Positions 24,411 to 32,167 of a stretch of 50,447 nt of DNA are shown here, in pieces (position 1 is the stretch's first letter; the number at the start of each line of letters is the position of its first letter). The stretch lies in contig JAJEIY010000072.1 of assembly GCA_022828085.1 (NCBI GenBank), positions 1 to 50,447 on the forward strand. Reading direction: 5' to 3'. A program made the translations under genes and the position numbers. Source of the DNA: Acidobacteriota bacterium (GTDB taxonomy: Bacteria; Acidobacteriota; Vicinamibacteria; Marinacidobacterales; Marinacidobacteraceae). The notes under the pieces were generated by a model, which was not told the origin of the DNA, made no database searches, and saw nothing but the letters and a program-made list of their open reading frames with translations.

Positions 24411-25418
24411 ATGCTGTCCGTTTCGAGTCCCGGGAGCCTGCTCTCCGAGTTGGAGGCCGAACTGGCTCCGGACCTCGCCGAGGTCGAACGCATTCTGGCC
24501 GCCCGGGTCGAGAGCGACCTCGAACTGGTGAAGCTGACCAGCCAGTACCTCTACCGGAGCGGCGGCAAGCGCCTCCGTCCGCTGCTGCTGCTCATCGCGG
24601 CGCGCGCCGCCGACGGGGTCAAGGGCCGAACGCATCCCAGCGCACCCTCCTACGGGGCGATGGTCGAGATCATGCACACCGCGACGCTGGTCCACGACGA
24701 CATCGTCGACGAGGCCGATACGCGGCGCGGCCAGGCTTCGCTGAACAGCCTGCTGGGCAACGACCTCACCGTCCTGATCGGCGATTTCCTCTACATCCAG
24801 TCCATGGCGCTGGCGGTGGAGCAGCGAAACCCCCAGGTCGTCGCCACGATGTGCGACCTCACCATGCGCATGATCGAGGGCATGCTCCTCGAGAAGGCGC
24901 GGGGCGGGACGATCGGCCTGACCCGCGAGGAGCACCTGCGGATCCTGCGTCTCAAGACCGCGTACCTCTTCCACGGCTGCGGGAAGATGGGCGCAATGAT
25001 GGTCGCGGCGCCCCCCGAGGTCGAGCGCGCGCTCGGCGATACCTGCATGAACCTCGGCATGGCGTTTCAGGTGGCGGACGACCTCTTCGACTTCACCGCG
25101 AGCGCCGCCATGGTGGGCAAACCCGTGCTCAGCGACCTCAAGGAAGGGCACCTGACGCTGCCGATCCTGCATGCCCTCGAGCGCGAACCCGAGGCCGTCC
25201 CGCTCGTCGAGGAAGTGCTCGACAGCGGCGAACTCACCCCCGGGCAGCAGGACGAGATCCTCGCGCTGGTCGAGCGCCAGGGAGGTCTCGACGAGGCGCG
25301 CCGGGTGGCGGAAGGCTTCGCGGCCGCCTCGCGGGAAGCCCTGGCGGCGGTGCCGCCTTCGTCCTACCGGGACGGCATGGAAGCGCTCGCCGAGTTCGTG
25401 ATCTGGCGCGACCGTTGA
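24411..25418 (+). CDS. ispB: Trans-polyprenyl diphosphate synthase
   Basis: 335 residues. It builds the isoprenoid side chain of a quinone. First Asp-rich motif: TLVHDDIVDEADTRRG. Second: FQVADDLFDF. The typical GGKRLRPLLLL segment and VGKPVLSDLKEGHLTLPILHAL are present. Chain length cannot be read reliably. GATAAT at 24386-24391 may be its own promoter. Its stop overlaps the next start as TTGA. Confidence 0.9.
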   Translation: MLSVSSPGSLLSELEAELAPDLAEVERILAARVESDLELVKLTSQYLYRSGGKRLRPLLLLIAARAADGVKGRTHPSAPSYGAMVEIMHTATLVHDDIVDEADTRRGQASLNSLLGNDLTVLIGDFLYIQSMALAVEQRNPQVVATMCDLTMRMIEGMLLEKARGGTIGLTREEHLRILRLKTAYLFHGCGKMGAMMVAAPPEVERALGDTCMNLGMAFQVADDLFDFTASAAMVGKPVLSDLKEGHLTLPILHALEREPEAVPLVEEVLDSGELTPGQQDEILALVERQGGLDEARRVAEGFAAASREALAAVPPSSYRDGMEALAEFVIWRDR

Positions 25419-25885
25419 CAGGTCCGCCGCGATCCCGGCTCCCGTTTCCTCCCTACCGGCACCGCCCCGGACGGACGCCCCATCCGGAACGGCATCCCGA
25501 CGGGCACCGCTTCTTCGAGCAGCTTCCGCCGGGCCTCCTCCCGGCGGACCAGGTCCCGCTGGCCACCCTCCCGGATGCCCGGCTGTTCCGGTACGGCGAA
25601 GAGCTGTTCCGCGCCCGCTACTGGTGGGAGGCCCACGCGGTGTGGGAGGAACTGTGGCGGGCGGCGCCCCGCGGAGAGGGCGGTGAGACGCCCGAGCGGG
25701 AGGCGCTGCGGGCGTTCATCCAGCTCGCCGCCGCCGCGCTCAGGCAGGAACTCGGGGGGCTTCGCGGAAGCCGGAAGCTGCTGGACGCCGCGCTTTCCGG
25801 CATGGAACGGGCCGGCGGCGCCCGAGCGGCGGGAGCATTGGCGCAGCGGTTCGAGGCGCTCCGGGCTCACGCCGGGCTAGCATGA
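25415..25885 (+). CDS. DUF309-family protein
   Basis: From TTG 25415, overlapping the ispB stop, this gives 156 residues opening LPFPPYRHRPGRTPHPERHPDGHRF, which matches the usual DUF309 N-terminal pattern. The signature helix is YWWEAHAVWEELWR, followed by AFIQLAAAALRQEL. DUF309 proteins are small helical proteins of unknown function. No better start exists, so TTG is inferred from coupling and family pattern. The next gene overlaps by four bases. Confidence 0.75.
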   Translation: MTGPPRSRLPFPPYRHRPGRTPHPERHPDGHRFFEQLPPGLLPADQVPLATLPDARLFRYGEELFRARYWWEAHAVWEELWRAAPRGEGGETPEREALRAFIQLAAAALRQELGGLRGSRKLLDAALSGMERAGGARAAGALAQRFEALRAHAGLA

Positions 25886-27090
25886 GCCGTATGCCGCTCC
25901 CTGCCTCCGGCGACGAGGACATCGCGGTACTGGTCGTCGACGACGAGGCGGTGATCCGGCGGTCGCTCCGCCGCCGGCTTCGCTACGAGGGGTGGACCGT
26001 CTTCGAGGCGGCCTCGGGTCCGGACGCCCTCGCGGCGCTGGACCGCAATCCCTGCGATCTGGTCGTTCTGGACATCAAGATGCCGGGCATGGACGGGATG
26101 GAGGTCCTCCGGCGCATCCGCGCCGAGAAGCCCTCGGTGGCGGTGGTGATGCACACCGGCCACGGGGACATCGAGACCGCGGTGCGGGCGATCCAGGAGG
26201 GGGCGGCGCATTTTCTGGAGAAAGGCGGGGGAGGGGACATCGGCGCCTGTCTCCGGATGGCGATCGACAAGACGAGGACGCTCGAACGGAAGCGGCTCGA
26301 GAACGAGAACCGCCGCCTGGCCGCCGAGGTGGAAATGCACCGCAGCCGCGAGGGCGGCGGCCGGCAGCTGGTGGGGGAATCCCCGGCCCTCGCCGTCGTG
26401 CGGGAACGCATCGAGCGCGTTGCGCCGAGCGACGTCCGCGTGCTCATCACCGGCGAGTCCGGAACCGGCAAGGAAGTGGCCGCCCGGTTGATCCACCAGG
26501 CCAGCCGCCGGGCGTCCGGACCGTTCATCGAGGTCAACTGCGCGGCGATCCCCGAGGAACTCATCGAGAGCGAGCTGTTCGGCGCCGAACGCGGCTCCTA
26601 TACGGGGGCGCACCGGCAGATGGTCGGCAAGTTCGAGCAGGCCGACGGGGGCACGCTCTTCCTCGACGAGGTCGGGGACATGAGCGCCCGGACGCAGGCC
26701 AAGGTGCTGCGCGCCCTCGAGGAGAACCGCATCACCCGGGTCGGCGGCTCGAAGTCGGTCGAAGTCGATGTCCGCGTGCTCTCGGCGACGAACCAGGACC
26801 TGGAGAAGGAGGGCTTCCGCAGCGACCTGCTCCACCGGCTGAACGTGATCCCGATCGAGATGCCGCCCCTGCGGGATCGTCCCGGAGACGTCCGGCTGCT
26901 GGTGGCTCACTTCGTGGAGCAACTCGAGGTGGGGGGACAGCCTCGCTCGTTCACCGGGGATGCGCTCGAACTCCTCGCCCGGCAACCGTTTCCCGGGAAC
27001 GTTCGCGAACTGCGCAATCTGGTGGAGCGGATCCTGATCCTCAGTCCGGGAGAGGAGATCGGCGAAGCGGACGTGCGGGAGCACCTTTAG
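25882..27090 (+). CDS. Sigma54-type AAA+ response regulator lacking a DNA-binding domain
   Basis: 402 residues. The receiver (about 12-130) has DDEAV, phospho-Asp in VVLDIKMPGMDG, Thr in MHTGHG and Lys in FLEKG. The AAA+ domain has Walker A GESGTGKE, Walker B GGTLFLDEVGD, and R-finger/sensor RSDLLHRLNVIPIEMPPLRDRPGD. The sigma54-contact loop, normally GAFTGA, reads GSYTGA. The protein ends at NLVERILILSPGEEIGEADVREHL, where a Fis-type HTH would normally follow; none is encoded before rnpB 60 bp downstream. It may act from solution, as HTH-less FlgR and CtcC do, or through a partner. It is coupled to DUF309 by ATGA. Confidence 0.85.
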   Translation: MSRMPLPASGDEDIAVLVVDDEAVIRRSLRRRLRYEGWTVFEAASGPDALAALDRNPCDLVVLDIKMPGMDGMEVLRRIRAEKPSVAVVMHTGHGDIETAVRAIQEGAAHFLEKGGGGDIGACLRMAIDKTRTLERKRLENENRRLAAEVEMHRSREGGGRQLVGESPALAVVRERIERVAPSDVRVLITGESGTGKEVAARLIHQASRRASGPFIEVNCAAIPEELIESELFGAERGSYTGAHRQMVGKFEQADGGTLFLDEVGDMSARTQAKVLRALEENRITRVGGSKSVEVDVRVLSATNQDLEKEGFRSDLLHRLNVIPIEMPPLRDRPGDVRLLVAHFVEQLEVGGQPRSFTGDALELLARQPFPGNVRELRNLVERILILSPGEEIGEADVREHL

Positions 27091-27137
27091 GCATCGTCGC
27101 CCGCCGGCCGCCGGGGGCATCGGGTTGTCCGGGCCGG

Positions 27138-27143
27138 TACAAT
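27138..27143 (+). promoter_or_regulatory. -10 element (TACAAT) of rnpB
   Basis: TACAAT ends 7 nt before the predicted first base of the P1 helix. This gives the -10 to +1 gap used to judge other promoters in the window. The matching -35 region has no clear TTGACA. Confidence 0.65.
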
Positions 27144-27150
27144 TCGAAGT

Positions 27151-27528
27151 GGTTCGAGTCGTTCAGACGGTCGCCGGCTCCTCCGGGAGCGGGAGGAAAG
27201 TCCGAACTCCACAAGGCAGTGCGCTGGGTAACGCCCAGTCCGGGTGACCGGAAGGAAAGTGCCACAGAAAACAGACCGCCTCTCCCTCCGGGGAGCGGTA
27301 AGGGTGAAAAGGTGCGGTAAGAGCGCACCGCCCGGGCAGTGATGTCCGGGGCACGGTAAACCCCGCATGGAGCAAGACCAAATAGGGAAGCGCCGAAGGG
27401 CCGCCTGTCCGAGCTTCCGGGTAGGTCGCTCGACCCGTCGGGCAACCGCCGGGCTAGATGCATGACCGTCACCCCGTCGCGGGCGACCGCGCCGGGGAAC
27501 AGAATTCGGCTTACGAGCGGCTCGGACC
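27151..27528 (+). ncRNA. rnpB: RNase P RNA (class A)
   Basis: Ends are set by the P1 helix: 27151-27164 pairs with 27515-27528 over 14 bp including G-U pairs. Universally conserved blocks are present in order: GAGGAAAGTCCGAACTCC, GCCACAGAAAACAGACCG, GGGTGAAAAGGTGCGGTAAG, GGTAAACCCC, GAGCAAGACCAAATAGGG, ATGACCGTC and ACAGAATTCGGCTTAC. This is the catalytic RNA that trims tRNA 5' leaders. About 378 nt, normal for class A. Confidence 0.96.
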
Positions 27529-27536
27529 CAAGGAGC

Positions 27537-27589
27537 GCCGGTCTCCGGACCGGCATCGCCCGCGCGGGAGCGCCGGTGTTCACACCGGC
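27537..27589. repeat. Tandem pair of REP-like hairpins 3' of rnpB
   Basis: Two head-to-tail units 35 bp apart. Stem GCCGGTC with loop TCCG at 27537-27554, and stem GCCGGTG with loop TTCA at 27572-27589. The stem of the second carries a compensatory C-G to G-C change, which indicates selection for pairing. Flanks GGAGC and ATCG are shared. They may also end the rnpB transcript. Confidence 0.65.
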
Positions 27590-27734
27590 ATCGTCCGCGC
27601 GGCGGGCGGCACTCCCTCATCCATTTCGCCGCATGGCGCAGGACAACACGGGTATGGCGCAACGCCGTCCCCGCTCAGGTCCAGTCCACCGGGCCTCTCT
27701 GATCGGGAGAGTTTCGCGGCCTGCGGCCGCGATA

Positions 27735-27750
27735 CCGCTCTGAAGAGCGG
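27735..27750. repeat. REP-like hairpin, inverted copy
   Basis: CCGCTCT and AGAGCGG pair around a 2-nt loop, followed by CGCTCC, the complement of the GGAGCG flank of the units at 27537. The rest of 27590-27777 shows no gene that I can support. Confidence 0.5.
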
Positions 27751-27777
27751 CGCTCCTGACCCGCACGGCGATCCTCC

Positions 27778-28737
27778 GTGATCCTCATTACCGGCGGCGC
27801 GGGTTTCATCGGCTCCGCGCTGGCTCGCGAGCGCGCCGCGGCCGGAGAGCGGGTCCGGGTTCTCGATGATTTCTCGACCGGCCGGCGCGACCGCGTCTCG
27901 GGGAACCCGCTGATCGAGGTTCGCGAGGGAGACATCCGGGACCCGGCCGCCGTTCGCGGCGCTCTTGAGGGCGTCGGCCGGGTAGCGCACCTGGCGGCGC
28001 TCGCCTCGGTCCCCCGCGCGGAGCTGGACCCGGAGGCCGCCGCCCGGGTGAATGTGGAAGGAACCCTCGTGGTGCTCGGCGAGTCCCGGCGGGCCGGCGT
28101 CTCCGCTCTGGCGTACGCCTCGTCCTGCTCCGTCTACGGCGACGCCGGTGAACGGCCGATCACGGAATCGGCGCCGCTGAAGCCCCGTTCGGTGTACGCC
28201 GTCACCAAGCTGGCCGGGGAACGCCACGTCCTGCTGCACCACCGCACCGGAGGGCCGCCAGCCATCGCGCTGCGCTTTTTCAACGTGTACGGGCCCGGCC
28301 AGCCGGCCGATTCCCCCTATTCCGGCGTCCTGGCGCGCTTCACGGCGCAGGCCCTCGCCGGCGAGCGGTCCGAAATCCACGGGGACGGCGGCCAGACCCG
28401 GGATTTCGTCTTCGTCGCCGACGTTGTGGACGCTCTGGTTCTCGCCCTCGAAGGAGCCTCCGGCGGGCCCGGAGGTCAGGTCTTCAACGTCGGAACGGGG
28501 CGCTCGGTGTCGGTGCGCGAAATCTGGCGCCTGGTGGCGGACGCGGCCGGACCGGCGCTGACTCCGACCTTCGGGCCGGTTCGGGCCGGCGACATGCGGC
28601 ATGCCGCGGCGGATATCCGCCAGGCGGCCGAGCTCCTCGGTTTCAGGGCTCGGGTACCCCTGCGGGAAGGGGTTTCACGACTCCTGCGCCCGGCCGCGGG
28701 GAACCCGGCGGACGCTTCGGCCGTTCAGGGCATCTAG
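27778..28737 (+). CDS. NAD-dependent sugar-nucleotide epimerase/dehydratase
   Basis: 319 residues from GTG. Extended SDR: Rossmann motif ILITGGAGFIGSALAR, AHLAALASVPRAELDP, catalytic Ser in ASSCSVYG, and YxxxK in YAVTKLAGE. GDGGQTRDFVFVADVVDAL and NVGTGRSVSVREI are typical of UDP-glucose or UDP-GlcNAc 4-epimerases (GalE/WbpP type). Likely role: precursors for LPS or exopolysaccharide. No glycosyltransferase neighbours are visible, so the substrate is open. Confidence 0.85.
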   Translation: MILITGGAGFIGSALARERAAAGERVRVLDDFSTGRRDRVSGNPLIEVREGDIRDPAAVRGALEGVGRVAHLAALASVPRAELDPEAAARVNVEGTLVVLGESRRAGVSALAYASSCSVYGDAGERPITESAPLKPRSVYAVTKLAGERHVLLHHRTGGPPAIALRFFNVYGPGQPADSPYSGVLARFTAQALAGERSEIHGDGGQTRDFVFVADVVDALVLALEGASGGPGGQVFNVGTGRSVSVREIWRLVADAAGPALTPTFGPVRAGDMRHAAADIRQAAELLGFRARVPLREGVSRLLRPAAGNPADASAVQGI

Positions 28738-28768
28738 TGCCCGCTGTGGCATACTGAAGAATTCCGGC

Positions 28769-30073
28769 GTGCGCCAAGCTCCCCATTTCGCCTCGGCGAC
28801 CGCGGTGATCGGCGGTCTTCTCGGGGGAATCGTCCTTTTCGGGGCGGGCGTCCTGAAGTCCTGGAACGGCCCGCTGCCGGAGGCGCCCGGGATGCCGGCG
28901 GCAGCGGCCGCCACGGTCCCGGACGGGCCCCAGGTGGGACTCTTCTCCGTGCCCGACCGGTTCGCGCGCGGGGACTCGCTGTCCGACGTGCTGGTGCGAA
29001 ACGGCCTGACCCACCGGGAAGTGGGCTCGGTCAGCGCGGCCCTGACGACGGTCGCGAACGTCCGGCGCCTCAAGGTCGGACAGACCGTCTGGCTGCACCG
29101 GGACGAGCGGGGCGACCTCGCCCGGATCGAGCTGCCGCTCGACGATTTCCGCGAGGTGGCGGTCTTCCGCGCCGGCACGTCATGGGACGCGCGCGAGTTC
29201 AGCAGGGAGCCGCTCGATCGCCGGACGGTGGTTCAGGGAGAGGTGGACAGCAGTCTCTATGAGAGCCTGGTCCGCGCGGGCGAACGGGCTGACCTGGCGG
29301 GCCGGATCGCCAGGGTCCTCGAGTACGACATCGACTTCCACCGCGACACGCGGGCCGGAGACAGCTACTCGGTGGTCGTGGACAAGCGCTACGACGATGC
29401 GGGTGACTGGAAGGACTACGGCGAGGTTCACGGCGTTCGCTACCTCAACGCCGGCCGGCCCATCTATGCGTTCCGCTTCGAGCTGCCGTCCGGTGAATCC
29501 GGCTACTACGACTACGACGGGAACTCCATCCAGCGCACCTTTCTGATGAGTCCGGTGGAATACACGCGGATCTCGGGGGTCTTTACCAGCCGCAGGCTCC
29601 ACCCGATCCACCGGGTGTACCGGCCGCACTACGGGGTCGATTACGTGGCGCCCCTGGGGACGCCGGTCAGATCGACCGCCGACGGGGTGGTCACGGATGC
29701 CGGCAGGCGGGGCCCGAACGGCATCATGGTCACGCTGCGCCACGCGGGGGGCTACATGACGAAGTACCTCCATCTCTCGGGGTTTCCACCCGAAATCCGT
29801 CCCGGGCGCCGCGTGAGCCAGCGGGATGTCATCGGCTTCGTGGGCTCCACGGGCGTCTCGACGGGCGCCCACCTCGACTATCGGCTCTATCGCCACGGGA
29901 AGCCCCTGAATCCGCGCACCCACGTCCTTCCCCCAGGCCCTCCCATCCCGGCGGAGCACCTGGCCCTTTTCGAGGCGTGGCGGGACGAACTCATGGGCTC
30001 CTTCGAGCGGCCCGCCCGGCGGCCGCCCGCGCGGACCCCGGTGACCGTCGTCGGCGGGACCGAGGGTTGCTGA
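28769..30073 (+). CDS. M23-family peptidoglycan endopeptidase, LysM/OapA-type N-terminus
   Basis: 434 residues from GTG 28769. CATACT at 28750-28755 is a likely -10, so longer upstream starts are unlikely. A signal anchor (TAVIGGLLGGIVLFGAGVL) is followed by a LysM/OapA-like segment (GDSLSDVLVRNGL to about 115) and a linker domain as in MepM. The LytM domain has HYGVDYVAPLGTPVRSTADGVV (zinc His and Asp) and GAHLDYRLYRHG (HxD-type third ligand), after FTSRRLHPIHRVYRPH. It probably cuts peptide crosslinks in the periplasm. It ends in a Pro/Arg-rich tail. Confidence 0.87.
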   Translation: MRQAPHFASATAVIGGLLGGIVLFGAGVLKSWNGPLPEAPGMPAAAAATVPDGPQVGLFSVPDRFARGDSLSDVLVRNGLTHREVGSVSAALTTVANVRRLKVGQTVWLHRDERGDLARIELPLDDFREVAVFRAGTSWDAREFSREPLDRRTVVQGEVDSSLYESLVRAGERADLAGRIARVLEYDIDFHRDTRAGDSYSVVVDKRYDDAGDWKDYGEVHGVRYLNAGRPIYAFRFELPSGESGYYDYDGNSIQRTFLMSPVEYTRISGVFTSRRLHPIHRVYRPHYGVDYVAPLGTPVRSTADGVVTDAGRRGPNGIMVTLRHAGGYMTKYLHLSGFPPEIRPGRRVSQRDVIGFVGSTGVSTGAHLDYRLYRHGKPLNPRTHVLPPGPPIPAEHLALFEAWRDELMGSFERPARRPPARTPVTVVGGTEGC

Positions 30074-30169
30074 TCCGTTCGGCCCTCCGGCACCGCCGTT
30101 CCTGCCTCCCTCCAGGCTCTCCGAGGGCAATGCGATCTTGATGCGCGACAACGCTGGCTGACGCTCTTG

Positions 30170-30185
30170 GTCAACTTGAGTTGAC
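30170..30185. promoter_or_regulatory. 16-bp inverted repeat, operator-like
   Basis: GTCAACT and AGTTGAC flank a TG centre, a 7-bp-arm palindrome typical of dimeric repressor or MerR-type sites. It lies in the 335-bp gap 30074-30408, which shows no gene I can support. A GACCCC/GGGGTC hairpin (30191-30208) follows at once, without a T-tract. Confidence 0.35.
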
Positions 30186-30408
30186 GCCGGGACCCCTCAG
30201 CCGGGGTCGCGAAGCGCAGTCCGGCGGCCGGACCGCGGTGCCGGTCTTCTTCGAGCAGCGCTAACTCATTGATTCAAGGGTGATCCCTGTGCGGAGGGCG
30301 AAGGTCCCGGGTGCCGGCGGGAGGCGCGGAGGGGCGGCGCGCGGAACTGGCCCGTCCGTTGCGGAACAACGTGCTCCCGACGCTTCACGTCAACACAAGG
30401 AGAACCAC

Positions 30409-30732
30409 ATGACCCAGTTCCGCGTCCCTTTTCTGGCCCTGGTCGCCCTCGTCGCTTCGGCGATGCTCGGGGTCTCCGCCATGCAGCCGGAGGAGCCCAT
30501 CAACATCAACACCGCCACCGCGGAGGAACTCACCGCGTTGCCCCGGATTGGCGACGTGACGGCGGCGCGCATCGTCGAATGGCGCGAAGAGAACGGCCCC
30601 TTCGCCTCGACCGAGGAACTCATGAACGTTCAGGGCATCGGCGAGCGCGTCTACGAGCGGATCCGGCCCCACGTGACGGTCGGCGACGCGGACCGGCGCG
30701 GTGGCCCGGATGCGGTTCCCGAAGCGGCCTGA
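30409..30732 (+). CDS. ComEA-like helix-hairpin-helix protein, exported
   Basis: 107 residues from ATG 30409, with AAGGAG 6 nt upstream. Signal peptide FLALVALVASAMLGVSA. The mature protein is one ComEA-type double HhH: INTATAEELTALPRIGDVTAARIVEWREENGPFASTEEL followed by VQGIGERVYERIRPHV. It binds DNA non-specifically; ComEA homologues hold incoming DNA in the periplasm during transformation. The adjacent pseudopilin-like gene overlaps by 23 bp, consistent with a pilus/DNA-uptake context, but no comEC is seen. Confidence 0.83.
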   Translation: MTQFRVPFLALVALVASAMLGVSAMQPEEPININTATAEELTALPRIGDVTAARIVEWREENGPFASTEELMNVQGIGERVYERIRPHVTVGDADRRGGPDAVPEAA

Positions 30733-31357
30733 CCGCCGCCTTCCGGTTCCCGGCGCCGTGGCCGGGCGGCCGCGGTCGCGGGGCTTCAGCCTCGTCGAGC
30801 TGCTGGTGGCGCTCGCCCTGCTCCTGGTGATGGCGGGGACGGCCATTCCGCCGCTCGCCGGGCATCTGCGGACGGAGCGCGTTCGGGGGGCGGCCCTCGC
30901 CATGCGCTCGCTGCTCCAGAAAGCGCGGGCGGAAGCGGCTTCCCGCGCCGCGAATGTCGCGGTCGTCTTCGATCCACCCCTCGGCGGGCACGACATCGAG
31001 GTTCCCGGGCCGGCCGACTCACCCGTGGTGGCCCTGGTCCTGGACACCAACCACAACGGCGTTCGGCGGGCCGAGATCGCGAGCGGCGACGAGCGCCTGT
31101 TGGAGAATCCCTGGAGGTTCGGGGCGCGTTTCCCCGGCGTCGTGTGGGGAGCCCCCGCCGGAGAAGCGGGTGCGGCCGCGATCCCCGGTCACGAGGTCGG
31201 GGTCGCCGGCATGATCTCGTTCTCGCCCCTCGGCGGCTCCGGCTCGGGACGCATCACGGTGAGCGGCGAGGGCAGTGTCTTCGCGATCGTGATTCACGGC
31301 GGCAGCTCCCGTATCCGGGTCGAGCGCCATGCCGGCGGCCGCTGGATTCCGATGTGA
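30710..31357 (+). CDS. Type IV/T2SS pseudopilin (GspH/FimT-like)
   Basis: 215 residues from ATG 30710. Prepilin peptidase site RG|FSLVE, with Glu at +5, followed by the hydrophobic helix LLVALALLLVMAGTAIPPLAGHL. Then a GspH-type globular domain (AMRSLLQKARAEAASRAANVAVVFD, and late strand ISFSPLGGSGSGRITVS). A GTG nine bases upstream is possible. It overlaps the ComEA-like gene, so the pair is one transcript. Probably a minor pilin or fimbrial assembly protein. Confidence 0.85.
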   Translation: MRFPKRPDRRLPVPGAVAGRPRSRGFSLVELLVALALLLVMAGTAIPPLAGHLRTERVRGAALAMRSLLQKARAEAASRAANVAVVFDPPLGGHDIEVPGPADSPVVALVLDTNHNGVRRAEIASGDERLLENPWRFGARFPGVVWGAPAGEAGAAAIPGHEVGVAGMISFSPLGGSGSGRITVSGEGSVFAIVIHGGSSRIRVERHAGGRWIPM

Positions 31358-31437
31358 CGGCTCATTCCGCTTCTGTTCGCCGGGTGGTCCGTTCTGCTCG
31401 CCCGACACTGTTAGCATGAGGTGAAGTCGTCGGCGCC

Positions 31438-31668
31438 ATGGCCATTCTCCTTTCACGGACGCTCGCCGCGTTTCGCGAGGCCGGAGTGCCCGAGGAAATT
31501 GCTGAGGCCGCCGCGCGAGAGCCTTACGACCTCATTCGCGACCTTGGGGACCGGATCACCCGCCTGGAACTCAGAGTTACCCGTGTCGAGGTCAAACTGA
31601 ACGTGTTGCTGACGATCAACGTGGCGATCCTGCTGTTGCTCTTGCGCGACGCCCTGTCTGGCCAGTAG
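31438..31668 (+). CDS. Small membrane protein with coiled coil, hypothetical
   Basis: 76 residues. The middle LGDRITRLELRVTRVEVKLNVLL is a heptad-like helix that runs into a C-terminal membrane segment (LTINVAILLLLLRDAL). TTAGCAT (31411-31417) followed by GAGGTGA gives it a promoter and a possible ribosome site. I do not recognise a family. It lies alone between the pseudopilin and the convergent AcnX operon. Confidence 0.5.
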   Translation: MAILLSRTLAAFREAGVPEEIAEAAAREPYDLIRDLGDRITRLELRVTRVEVKLNVLLTINVAILLLLLRDALSGQ

Positions 31669-31732
31669 GCGAACCCCCGCTGGGCCGCCGGGGCGAGCGG
31701 CGGCGACCGACGGTCGGCGGGAACCGGCCGGA

Positions 31733-32167
31733 TCAGCCGTCCACGCGCGTCAGCGCCCTGTCCGCCACTTCCAGCCGCGGCCAGTCGGCCAGGCGGCGGA
31801 AGTCGTCCTCACCGACCGAGACGAGCACCGGGGAGCGGCCGTACATCTCCAGTCCCACGACGCAGGCGAGGGCGAGAAAGGCGTCCACTCCGCAGGTAAT
31901 CAGCGCCGCCGGCGCGGTTTCCCGCCGGATGGCCTCCAGGAGAACGGCCGTGGTGGTGGAGGACCCGCGGGTCGCCGGAAGGACGAGCGCCGTTCCCGCC
32001 GCCGTCGCGCCCGCCAGGGGGTGGTGCGTATCGGTGATCCGGCCCGACGCGGCGTCGTATCCGCCCCAGAAGCTGAGCGGCTGGGTCGCGTAGAGAACGG
32101 CGCCCGAGGCGTTGCCGGCGACGACCACCTGTCCGTGAAGGCGCGCGCCGCCGTCGGACACCGTCAT
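31733..32167 (-). CDS. AcnX small subunit (DUF126)
   Basis: 144 residues. Swivel domain of an aconitase-X-type dehydratase, with VVAGNASGAVLYATQPLSFWGGYDAASGRI, HHPLAG and the Ser-rich loop RGSSTTTAVLLEA. It starts at ATG 32167, overlapping the large-subunit stop (ATGA), so the two subunits are coupled. In bacteria, AcnX of two-subunit form is a cis-3-hydroxy-L-proline dehydratase; in archaea it is phosphomevalonate dehydratase. The proline-linked neighbours favour the first. It is the last gene of the minus-strand operon. Confidence 0.88.
   Translation of the reverse strand: MTVSDGGARLHGQVVVAGNASGAVLYATQPLSFWGGYDAASGRITDTHHPLAGATAAGTALVLPATRGSSTTTAVLLEAIRRETAPAALITCGVDAFLALACVVGLEMYGRSPVLVSVGEDDFRRLADWPRLEVADRALTRVDG

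Noticed and set aside
30191..30208. GACCCC/GGGGTC hairpin as a rho-independent terminator of the M23 gene
   Set aside because: The stem is only 6 bp, no T-tract follows, and it lies over 100 bp beyond the stop codon.
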